Assembly: GCF_025698545.1 (NCBI RefSeq)
Contig: NC_068569.1
Coordinates: 14,136,001-14,200,000 of the forward strand
Source of the DNA: Gossypium raimondii
Lineage: Eukaryota; Streptophyta; Magnoliopsida; Malvales; Malvaceae
DNA: 64,000 bases
Direction of reading: 5' to 3'
Notes under the pieces: generated by a model
The model's database searches: none
What the model saw: only the letters and a program-made list of their open reading frames with translations
What the model was told of the DNA's origin: nothing
Shown: in pieces, positions 48,847 through 59,159 of the stretch
How the letters are laid out: each line of letters opens with the position of its first letter
How positions within the stretch are numbered: position 1 is the first letter of the stretch
Translations under genes and position numbers: made by a program

Positions 48847-50410
48847 TGTAACAGCCCAATTTTCAGTGGTGTCGGAAACAGTAGTTTGAGACCGCTAAAT
48901 CTGACGAGTGAGTTCAAAAATTTTATTATTTAGTATTTATGAGTTAAATGTGATTTTAGGAAGACTTTTGAATTAGTGATTTGTGTTTTAGAAGAATTTA
49001 TTAGGTAAATTGATTTTGAAAACGGGGTATCGAGACCTCGATTTTATAAACTGAGCTGTAAATATTTTTATATTTACGGATTTCATTAAGTCGGTAGTAA
49101 ATTTTCTTCAGAAAATTTTAACGTTTTGATAGTTAATTAAGTAAAAAGGACTAAATTGAAAAGGGTGAAAAACTTGCTAATTAAAGAAATAGTGATTAAA
49201 TAGCTTAAGTGGTGAATAAGGGAGGACCAAAAAGACAATTAGACACCTATTAGAAGGCTAAGACGGCATGTGCAGAGACTAAATTGAATTTCTAGACATT
49301 TCTTCTTCCAATTTCATCCAAAAATGCCATTGAAAGTCCTCAAAGCTGGGTTTTCATATTTTTACTTCATGTGAGTTCAATTCTTACTCTTTTCTTAAAA
49401 TTGGATGACTTAAAGGCAAAATGGTCATTTTGGAATTAAGGTAAAAATTAAAACAAAGACTAAATTGAATTTCTAGAAATTTCTAGACATTTCTTCTTCC
49501 AATTGCAGTCCAAAAACGTCATTGAAGGTCCTCAAAGCTGGTTTTTCATGTTTTTACTTCATGTGAGTTTAATTCTTGCTCTTTTCTTGAAATTCTTGTG
49601 TTTTAAGACTTTTACAATTAGGTCCAACTATTTGTATCATTAGTTTTTGATTTTATGGGTAATTTTGAAAGTTACCATTGATGAGTGTTGGATGTTTGTG
49701 ATGAATTAACATGGATTTGGAGATTTGGAGCTTTAATTTTATTATATGATAATTTTATCAAGTGATTTCAATAGAAAATTTATTTTAGGACCAAATTGTG
49801 AAAAATGTTAGATATTAGGGTTTGTTAATAAATTATATTTATCAAATGCTATATGATAGCTTAGAATAATTAGATAAATTATCAATTGAGAAAAATTAGT
49901 TCAATTGATAGGATAATTGGTGAGGACTAAATTACAAAAACTATAAAATTTGGGGTAATTGTGTAATTTAAAAAATTGAGGGGTATTAATTGTGAAATGA
50001 ATTGAAACTAAATTATATGCTAATGGATGAATAATTTTATATTTTAGATCAGAGCCCGTAGATAATTGTGAAAAGGGAAATTAGCAGAATAGTCCCTGAA
50101 CTACTACAAATTCCACAATTTAAACCAGGTAAGTTTGTATGGTTAAAGTTTAATAATTATATGGAAATTGATGAATGATGTTACATATTTAATATATTGT
50201 TAAAAATGGAATGTTGTTAAATTTATTATGTATTTAATATATTATTGGATAAAAATGAAATATTGTTATATTATGAATTGGGATGAACATCCGGCTAAAG
50301 TGGAACGCGGGATTGAGTATGATCGTTCTATGGCAAAGGAAGAATTGACGGCAATTTACCCAAGTAAATCGAGGTTCAGCATTTGTTGCAAACTTTCGTG
50401 TTTACTTTTC

Positions 50411-50580
50411 GTTTAGCTCTTATGAGCTTCAGTTAACTCATATGAGTTTCTGTTTAACCCTAATGGGTTTTAGTTCAGCTCTTTTGAGCTGCAGTTTAAC
50501 CCTTATGGGTTTCCATTTAGCTCTTATGAGCTTCCGTTCAACCCTTATGGGTTTCCGTTTAGCACTTGTGTGCTTCTTGC
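50411..50580 (+). repeat. 21-bp tandem array of covarying hairpins
   Basis: Eight units of about 21 bases, each with a perfect five-base inverted repeat around a four-base loop. The stems in order are AGCTC/GAGCT, AACTC/GAGTT, AACCC/GGGTT, AGCTC/GAGCT, AACCC/GGGTT, AGCTC/GAGCT, AACCC/GGGTT and AGCAC/GTGCT. A ninth unit (AACCTTCGGGATT) is degenerate. Spacers are GTTT- or GTTC-like. The translation shows a seven-residue repeat, which only reflects the 21-base period. Confidence 0.9.
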
Positions 50581-51244
50581 AACCTTCGGGATTCTGTATA
50601 CGATGTACTCATATTCATAAGTCGTTCTCAGATTCAGTAAGGTTAATAAGTGACATATGAAATTAGTATATGAGAACTTAAAGTTATTGATGATTTTGAT
50701 ATGAATTAAGAGAATTCATAAATTGAAGTTGTTGTTCGCAGGAAATGTAATTTGAATTATTTACTTACTTGATTTGATTATAGTATGTTCAATGTTCGGT
50801 AAGATTTATGTTTAAAACCAACGAACTTACTAAGCTTCATTAAGCCACACTATCCAATTTATTCTGGTAGTTTTTGCAATGTATATTTTAGTTTATATGG
50901 CATGTATAGGGTGATAATGATTTGTGTAAATATCAAGAGTTATATTTTGTTTACATTTCAACCCAACTTATATGAGTAAAGATAAATAATGTATGAAGCA
51001 TGTTTGAAATGTTTAGACGATGGATAATTAATAGGTCTATTGAGGCATGGTTACATATACACCTAGGTGTAAGTTGTTAATTTGGTAAGTTAAGATATTT
51101 GATTATATGTGGATATGTTAGTTATAAGAACTTGGTATTGGATTGAATTGAGGGTCTTGTATGGTTTGTGAGTGTAAAATTTATTATGCATAGGTTGATA
51201 CCAAGATTGGGTGAGAAAAGTGACCTTAAAATGACATATTTTCG

Positions 51245-51605
51245 TCCACACGGGCAGTGACACGGGCGTGTGTCTCAGCCGTGTGTGACACACGGCCTGA
51301 CACATGGGCATACAGTTTGGCCATGTGTCCCCTGCACCTTGAAATTTTGAAACAGAATGCCCAGGTTTTTGCACACAGCCTAGCACACGGGCGTGTGACT
51401 TGGCCGTGTGACCCCTGCACCTTACACACTGCCTATCACACATGCATGTGGTTGGCCGTGTGGCCCAAGTCAGAGAGTTACACGAGTATGGACATGGGTT
51501 GGGACACGGCCGTATGCCTCACATCGAATGTCCACACGGCCTAAGTCACGGGCGTGTCTTCTGGCCATATGAGTCACATAGCCGGCCACACGAGCGTGTG
51601 TCCCC
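51245..51605. repeat. CACACGG/CCGTGTG-rich LTR segment
   Basis: Many copies of CACACGG, CACGGGCGTGTG and GGCCGTGTG, which are inverted-repeat-like and CpG-rich in an AT-rich neighbourhood. It opens frames on both strands that are by-products. The related LTR at 52056 has the same segment at 54288-54645. Confidence 0.85.
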
Positions 51606-51848
51606 TACTCCTAAGAATTTTTTTTTAATTTGGGAAAATTTTCCTGAGTATCTGGTTTAGTCCCGATTCAGTTCTAAGGTGTATATTAGGCATCGATGGC
51701 TCATATAAGGGACAATATGAATAATTTATTATTGGTTTCGGATATGTTTATTAAATGTTGTGAAATGTTCGTATTTAATTCATAAAGTCTAGTAATGTTT
51801 CGTAACCCTGTTTCGGTGATGGATAAGGGTTAGGAGTGTTACATTTAA

Positions 51849-51860
51849 TGGTATCAAAGC
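51849..51860 (+). promoter_or_regulatory. Gypsy primer binding site (tRNA-Met)
   Basis: TGGTATCAAAGC, five bases after the LTR end, matches the complement of initiator tRNA-Met 3' end at 11 of 12 bases. This is the usual minus-strand primer site of plant gypsy elements. Confidence 0.85.
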
Positions 51861-51987
51861 TCGGTTTAGCTGATTCTCAGAACAAACGTAGTGTGTAAAA
51901 TTTTTAAAAATACATGTCATATAAATATGTGATAGTGTGATGTGTATGATCCAATCTAACCCTTGTTTTTTCTTATAGATTGTAAAG

Positions 51988-52055
51988 ATGTCAGATAAAT
52001 CTGAACATGCTAAACATGATGATGCTAATAGTAGAGTACAAACATCTGAACACGG
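51988..52055 (+). pseudogene. Gag start of the gypsy element
   Basis: A first ATG 145 bases after the LTR opens a hydrophilic frame ('MSDKSEHAKHDDANSRV') that is broken after 22 codons by the nested LTR at 52056. It is taken as the gag N-terminus by position. Confidence 0.6.
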
Positions 52056-53385
52056 TGTAATGACTTAATTTTCAGTGGTGTCAGAAACAGTGGTTCAAGA
52101 CCACTGAATCCAATGAGTGAGTTCAAAAATTTTATTATTTAGTGCTTGTGAACAAATTATGAGTTTAGGAAGGCATATGAATTAGTAATTTGTGCTTTAG
52201 AAATATTTATTAAATTAATTAGTTTCTAAATCGAAGTATTGAGACCTCAATTTTATAAAACGAGTCGTAAATATTTTTATAAATATTTACGGAGTGCCAT
52301 TGAGTTAGTTTTAAAATATCGTTAGAAAATTTTAACGTTTTGATAGTTAATTTAGTAAAAAGGACTAAATTGAAAAAGGTGCAAAACTAGCTAATTGATG
52401 AAATAGTGATTAAATAGCTTAAAATATAAATATGGGAGGACTTAAAGTATAAATTTGCCTAATTGAAAAGGTTTAAATGGCTTAAGTAGAAAAGAAAAAC
52501 AAAAATCAAGTGAGTGATGGGCAAAATTGGTCATTTGGGGAAAATTAATGAAAATAAAATAAAGGAGTAAGTAGGATAATCTAGACATTTCTTCCCCAAA
52601 TTGCTGTCCCAAAACGCCATAGGAGGGTTTCTAATAGCTGATTTTTCATAATTTTTCTTCATGTAAGTTCAATTTTTGTTTATTTCTTAAAATTTTTACA
52701 ACTAGGTCCAACTATCTATTTTATTAGTTTTTGATTCTATGGGTAATTTTGAAAGTTACCATTGATGAGTGCTGGATGTTTAAGATGAATTAACATGGAT
52801 TTTAAGTTTTAATTTTGTTATATGATGATTTTATCAAGTAATTTCAATAGAAATTGATTTTAGGACAAAATTGTGGAAGAGATTAAATCTTAGGGTTTGG
52901 TATTAAAGTTTGTTTATCAAAGGTTGTGTAATAGCTTATAACATTTATATAAAGTGTTAATTGAGAAAAATTAGCTCATTTAATAAGTTAATTGGTGAGG
53001 GACTAAATTGTAAAAATTGTAAAAGTTAGGGTAATTGTGTAATTTCAAAATCTGAAGGGTATAAATTGTGAAGTGGACTGAAATTGAAATATATGCTAAT
53101 GAATAAAAAATTTACATTTTAAATCAAGATCCTATAGATCAATGAGAAAAAAGGAAATTAGTGAATAATCCTTGAACTACTACCAATTTTACAATTCAAT
53201 CCAGGTAAGTTCGTATGGTTAAAAATTTATGATTATTTATTGATTTATGAATGATAAAATGTATTTATTCATATTTTTTTATTAAAATTAAAATTTATTG
53301 TTAAAATATGAAATTGAAATGAATGTTTAAAACAAGTAGAACGCGGGATAGCGTACAATCGTTTTATAGCAAAGGATGAATTGAC

Positions 53386-53650
53386 GGATAAGACCATGGT
53401 TGGACTGTGGCAATTTTTATATGTAAGACCATAGCTGGGATGACATTTTAATGAAAAAACCATAATTGGGTTATGGCATTTTGAACATAAGACCATAGTT
53501 GGACCATGACAGTATTTATAAGTAAGACCATAGCTGGGATATGGCATTCTGATGATAAGACCATAACTGAGTTATGGCACTACGAATGTAAGACCATGGC
53601 TAGGCCATGGCAATGCATGTGTAAGACCATAGTTGGACTATGGCACAAAG
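53386..53650 (+). repeat. 33-bp tandem array of CCATA-TGG-TATGG hairpins
   Basis: Eight units begin TAAGACC or a near copy, at 53394, 53429, 53460, 53493, 53528, 53561, 53594 and 53627. Each has a seven-base stem around TGG or a variant. Three pair perfectly with different stems: CCATAAC/GTTATGG, CCATGGC/GCCATGG and CCATAGT/ACTATGG. Two more pair with wobbles only, and three have mismatches. The array ends just before GTACTCATATCCGTAAGTCG. Confidence 0.9.
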
Positions 53651-54287
53651 AAAAAGGTGTACTCATATCCGTAAGTCGTTCCTCGATTCAGTAAGAATTG
53701 GTAAAAGACCCATGTGAATGAATTGAAAGATATATTGATTATTAATGATATTGATTTGAAGGAAGTGTGTTCACTGACTATGTTGTATTTGACAGAGAGA
53801 ATGTATGATTTATTTACAATTTAGTTTATTATATTAAGTTCGGTAAGATCAATGTTTAATCTATTGAACTTACTAAGCTTCATTAAGCTTACTCGTGTTG
53901 TTTTATGTTCTTGTAGATTAACGTGTAATCTAGAGATCAGATAAACACATCAAGCCACACTACCTAGTTTAATCTGGTAGTTTTTAAAATGTAAATTTTG
54001 GTTTATATGACATGTATAGGGTTGGTTTGGCAATGAAATAGTTTGAATTATGGTTGTGAATCTTAAATGTTTATATGTGTGTAATTAGTAGTAGAATTTG
54101 ATAAATCAATGAAATGAGTTAAATGGATAAGTATAAGTAATTGATGTATATGTAATGTTATATTATGTTTAGAACATGTATTGATTGGTTTTGATTGCTT
54201 GGTTGGGATATATTAGTGTATTTAAAGTTGTGTGTAGGTTTATGTCAAAAAAGGTGAGAAAAGTGGCCTTAAAATGGCCTATTTTTA

Positions 54288-54645
54288 TCCACACGGGCAG
54301 ACACACGGACATGTGTCTCAGCCGAGTATGACTCACGACCATGCACATGGGCGTGTAGTCTAGCCGTATGTCTCCTGAACCTTGAAATTTCAAAACAGAA
54401 TGCCCAGGTATTTGCACACGGCATAGCACACGGGTGTGTGGCTTAGTCATGTGACTCCTGCACCCTTCACACTGCCTAACACAAGAGCGTGTGGTTGGAC
54501 GTGTGACCCAAGTTAAAGAGTTACACGTGTAAGGACACGGGCTGAGACACGACCATGTGTCCCACATCGAATGCTCACACGGCCTAAGACACAGGCGTAT
54601 CTCTTGGCTGTGTGAGCCACGCGGCTTGGCCATACAGGTGTGTGT
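54288..54645. repeat. CACACGG/CCGTGTG-rich segment in nested LTR
   Basis: Same segment type, order and position as 51245-51605 in the host LTR but clearly diverged, with several CpG sites turned to TpG or CpA, as expected for methylated DNA. Open frames here are not genes. Confidence 0.8.
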
Positions 54646-54893
54646 CCCCTGCACCTAGGAAAAATTTTGAAATTTTGTGAAAAATTCTCTGAGTTTCTAG
54701 TTTAGTCCTGATTTGTTTCTAATGCCTATTTTAGTCCTTGAGGGCCCATTTAAAGATACTATATAATAAAATATAATTAATTTCATATATGAATAGTAAA
54801 TGACATGAATTAATTGTAATTATTTTGTAAACTCTAGTAATACTCCGTAACCTTATTCCGGCGACGAATATGGGTTAGGGGTGTTACACACGG

Positions 54894-55028
54894 GACAAGT
54901 AGTAACGTCCCAATTCTTTCGGCTTAAGAACTTAAAAACATGTTTTTTGGGTTTATGAATTAATGGTTTAACGAATTTATGCAAGAGAGAAATCATGCTC
55001 AACAACCTCATCCCCCTATTGTACCACC
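54894..55028 (+). pseudogene. Gag middle fragment
   Basis: About 135 bases of host gag between the two nested LTRs. One frame gives 'QERNHAQQPHPPIVPP', which runs into the Pro-rich stretch after the second LTR. Stops are present. Confidence 0.6.
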
Positions 55029-58000
55029 TGTAATGGCCTAAATTCAAGGTTATCGGAACAGTGGTTTCGTAACCACAAATCCGATTTAAAGAGAAATTTA
55101 TTTTAATATTTTTGCATGAATATTGATATGATAGGAAAATCGTATGAAAACATCGATAGAAAAATTTTACCGATTTAGTGGTTAGTTAGAAAAAGAAATT
55201 ATTGAAGAAATTGGGTAAAAACAAGGTATTGAGACCTCGATCTTGTAAAACCAAGTCAAAAATATTTTTATAAATATTTATGAAATGTTAGTAATATGGT
55301 ATTAAAATTTCGTTAGAAAATTTTAATGTTTGGGTAATCAATTAAGTGAAAAGGACTAACTTGAAAAAGGTGTAAAAGTTACTAGAATGATTAATAGCTC
55401 AATTGTTAAATAAGGAGGGACATAAATTGCAAATAATCCCAAAAATAGATATTTTGCGCGGCATAAGCTGAGAAAAATCAGGAGAATTGGTGAAATAAGG
55501 GTAAAATGGGAAAATAATAAATTTTACTAACATAAAAATGGGACCAAATTGGAATATCTAGAATTCTCTTTATTTTTCTGCATTCTCATCAGCCAAAAAT
55601 GTCCTAAGGTTTATTCAAGCTGTTTTTTCATAATTTTTGCACCAAGTGAGTTAATCCTTACCTTTTTCTTGTAATTTTTATGTTTCTAAGACTTTTACAA
55701 CTAGGTCCTATTACTAAATTCATTAGTTTTTGATTTTATGAATAAAATTGAAAGTCACCATGGTTGAGTGCTATAATTTTATGATAAAATAGCATGAAAT
55801 TGAAGCTTTAATTTGTTTATTAGATGATTTTATTAGGTAATTTCAAAAGAAATTGATTTGTAGGACCTAATTGTGAAAATGTTTGGAATTAAAATCTAGT
55901 GCTAAAATTCTGATTTCTAAAGGTTATAAAGTAGTTTAAAGTGATAGAATAAAGTGTTAATTTAGAAAAATAAGCTCAATTGAAAGGTTAATTGAGCAGG
56001 GATGAAATTGTCATTTATTGAAAGCTTAGGGGAAAATGGTAATTAACATCATGCACTAAAACAATTTTGGACAGCAGCAGTAGTCTAACTTTGAAAAATC
56101 ACCAGAAATTATAGAGATCTAATTAGAGGATAAATAAAATATTAAATTAAATATTATTGAGTCTAGTTTCTTATAAAAGAAACGATGTAAGCAATGGAAT
56201 TGTAAATCATGAGATATAATAGATTTTGTGAGACAAGGTCAGAATGAATTCGGGTTCCCCTGTTCTGACTTTGGAAAATCATAAAAAAATTGGAAAAAAA
56301 TAATTATGGGCTTAAATTTATATTTTTAAAATCCTTAATGAGTCTATTTTCAAAAGAAACAAGCAAGAACATCATCCAAATTTTGTACAATGAGATAATT
56401 AATTTTTAGTGAAGAGGGGTCGGAACTGTCAAATAATGAAACAGGGGAAACTTTAAAGAATAAAATTTACTTATTGGCTAAACTAAAAATTTTTTAAATT
56501 TTATGGTAAGAAGATATGTGAGTCTAGTTTTGGGGAAAATTATTGGATCTTTATTTGGAGTTCCGTAGTTCAAGATATAAATAATTTAGTGACTATGACT
56601 CAGTGAGATAACTTTGAATGCACTATAAATAATAATGAAATTATAGAGAGTGTTACATATGAACATGAAATGTATTAGATTAATGATTAAATTCATTTAT
56701 TTAGATCTAGAAAATTCAAATACGAAGCTAGATCGAGGAAACGAAAAAGTTCAGAATTAGTAGATTTTTTTGTTTACGAACAAGTATCGAGGTAAGTTCG
56801 TGTAACTTGAATTATATTCTTAAATGCTTGAAATGTTTGTTATTGATGTGAATATTATTTGAATGTTCATCGTATGAAAATTGATGAAACATTGATATAT
56901 TTGATAAAAAGGGGAAGAAATCCCGATTAAATGGAAGGAAAATTCGATGGATCTCTGAAAAGAAATTTACGGTAAAAAGGATCTAGCCCGGACGGGTGAA
57001 CCTATCCTGATATAGCCCTCCCGAAGAATATGTGGAAAATGGATTTAGCCCTGACGGGTAATCCGAATTAGGGTCTGAATTTAGCCTCGACTGGTAATTT
57101 AGATCCAAGCTCATTAGAGTAATTGTCATTGCAGGGGATTTAGCCTGGACTGGTAATCCCGACAATACTCTATGAGTTTATATTACAAGGGATTTAGCCT
57201 AGACTGGTAATTCTGCTGTAAGGATGAGGTTCGTGGGAGTGTGCTCTCTAAAATGGAAATGTGCGCACATGAATATGAATTGACGGACCCGGATTTGTAC
57301 ACTAAAGTGTACCCCTAAAAATCCATCGAAATTCCGAAAAGTTCAACGGGATAAATATGGAAAAATAACAAGGGAATGGAAATCATGGAATTGATGAGCT
57401 CATCAATCATGGTATATATATTATTGATACATGGAAATTATTGAACTAACTTGAATGTTGAGTTTGTGTATGTTAAGGGAATAATGCATTGAATGGATGT
57501 ATGGATGTTTATTGCATTGTATTGAAAATATTAGGTCAGTATAATTCTTGTTACATGAGCTTACTAAGCACAAAGTGCTTATCCTATTTCTTTTTCCCCT
57601 GTTTTGTAGTGTTAAGAGCTCGGAGGTCGGATTCGGTCAGAGATGTATCACACTATCAACCTCAAGATCTCGGTATATAAAGAAACTTTATTTTGGAAAT
57701 CAATGGCATGTATAAGCTAGTAAAGTAAATGTAAATGTAAATGTGAATTGAATTGAATGTATGGTTAGCCATTGGTATGGCTAACAAATTTTGGTTTTGG
57801 TATGTGATGAGATTATCTTATCAATATGTTAAATCTATCTTGAAAATATGTTGAAATGGATGGGTTGTGTTGGATTAGTCTCGGTTTAAAATTGCAGGGA
57901 AGGTTAGAAATTTATAAAGGGGTTATATTGAGTTCAAAAAAAAACTTTGGAATTTTGCAAAAAAATTTCTTATGGTTTCGATTTAATCCCGATTTGGTCC

Positions 58001-58156
58001 CGATGTATGTTTTGGGCTTCGGCCTAACCAAAGGACGTCATGACATGTTTCGATAAATGAATAGTATTTAACTTGTAATAATGGAAAATTAATTCGATAA
58101 AATCTGGTAATGCCTCATACCTTATCCCGGTGACGAATACGAGTAGGGGTATTACA
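55029..58156 (+). mobile_element. Solo LTR nested in gag (second)
   Basis: 3128 bases from TGTAATGGCCTAAATTC to GGGGTATTACA, with CCACC on both sides (55024-55028 and 58157-58161). No internal region. It belongs to another LTR family: its middle (about 56050-56600) is similar in reverse to the middle of the solo LTR at 15237-20042. Confidence 0.9.
56979..57215 (+). repeat. GGATTTAGCC...GGTAATCC hairpin array
   Basis: About six units of the form GGATTTAGCC-nnGAC-(G/T)GGTAATCC with variable spacing. The outer stem GGATT/AATCC and inner stem GCC/GGT both pair in most units. One unit near 57008 is degenerate. The array lies downstream of a TTTACGG motif, as in the other LTRs. Confidence 0.75.
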
Positions 58157-59060
58157 CCACCTATAGAACCTCTGGTTGCACCTCCACCTCCTCCGATGAC
58201 TGAATCCAGTAAATGTACTCTGATCGAAAAACTTAAAAAGTGTAGAGCCGAAGAATTTTGAGGTAGGTCAGATGATGATCATGTGAAAGCTGAATATTGG
58301 TTTCAGAACACGATAACAGTTTTTGAGGAAATAGCTTGTTCTCCCGAAGATTATCTGAGATGCGCTGTGTCACAACTTAAATAAGAAGCTTATAATTGGT
58401 GGATGAATATAATGGTCGTGATGCCGAAAGAGAAAATTACTTAGGAATTCTTTCAGAGTGAATTTAAAAATAAATATGTCAGCAAGAGGTATCTGGATAA
58501 AAAGAAGAGGAAATTTCTTGACTTGCGACAAGAAAACTAGTCAGTAGCTGAATACGAGAGGGAATTTGTATACCTCAGCAGATATGCCCGAGAAATTGTA
58601 CCAACCGAATAAGAAATGTGTATTCGATTTGATGAAGGGCTAAATGATGAAATCAGAATAATGATTGGGGGCACAGAAATACAAGAATTTTTCATTCTGT
58701 TAGATCGTGCTCAGAAAATGAAAGAGGTGTACAATAGAAAAATGCAACGGGATAGAAGAAATAAAGAATCATACAAAAGAAGCTCTTCCAAGTCATTTTC
58801 AGCTTTACCAGCGAAAAAGTCGAGAGATGATTTTAGTCGAGCCACTCCAATGTTGAAACGATCAAATAAGAATAAGGTGACTCAACAAGATCACGGGGTA
58901 ACTGTTATACCTACTGTTAGTGTGGGCAGTGTACAGAATACTCCTAGTCTCAAATGTAAATATTATGGAAAATATCATCCTGGTGAATGTAGAGGCAAAG
59001 CGGGGGCTTGTTACAAATGCGGAGCCACTGACCATTTTATTTAAAATTGTCCTTAATTGC
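58157..59060 (+). pseudogene. Gag C-terminal part with broken zinc knuckle
   Basis: A Pro-rich start ('VAPPPPPMTESSKC') is followed by the retrotransposon gag domain ('AEYWFQNTITVFEEI', 'YNWWMNIMVV', 'FKNKYVSKRYLDKKR', 'SVAEYEREFVYLSRYA'). A basic linker and a CX2C zinc knuckle (CYKCGATDHFI) follow, with a stop before the last Cys. At least five nonsense codons lie between 58258 and 58612. Encodes the former capsid and nucleocapsid. Confidence 0.9.
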
Positions 59061-59159
59061 GAAGAGAGGAAGAAGAGCAAAAAGAGAAATAGTTGGCCAC
59101 TTCTCAACGAAGTAGACGTTCGGGCCAAAATAGTGCTACTGGAACAACTCGTTCAGGTA

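Larger units (their letters stand above)
48847..51843 (+). repeat. 5' LTR of the gypsy element
   Basis: 2997 bases from TGTAACAGCCC to GGAGTGTTACA. The first 430 bases align with the LTR at 63276. It contains an internal duplication of about 115 bases, copies beginning near 49279 and 49470 with a 191-base offset. A hairpin array lies at 50411-50580 and a CACACGG-rich segment at 51245-51605. Confidence 0.9.
52056..54888 (+). mobile_element. Solo LTR nested in gag (first)
   Basis: 2833 bases from TGTAATGACTTAATTTTCAG to GGGGTGTTACA, with CACGG on both sides (52051-52055 and 54889-54893). No internal region is present, so it is a solo LTR. It is a diverged relative of the host's own LTR, sharing the start block, the hairpin array position and the CACACGG segment. 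Confidence 0.9.

Noticed and set aside
50442-50660. Seven-residue repeat protein (LTLMGF-type)
   Set aside because: The period equals the 21-base hairpin unit, it lies in a non-coding LTR, and pairing rather than codons is kept.
51090-51660. Several Cys/His-rich open frames on both strands in the LTR
   Set aside because: They arise from the CACACGG/CCGTGTG repeat, appear on both strands, and the related LTR at 54288 has different stops.
50411-53650. CRISPR-like array
   Set aside because: Short units in a plant LTR with variable stems, no unique spacers and no cas genes.
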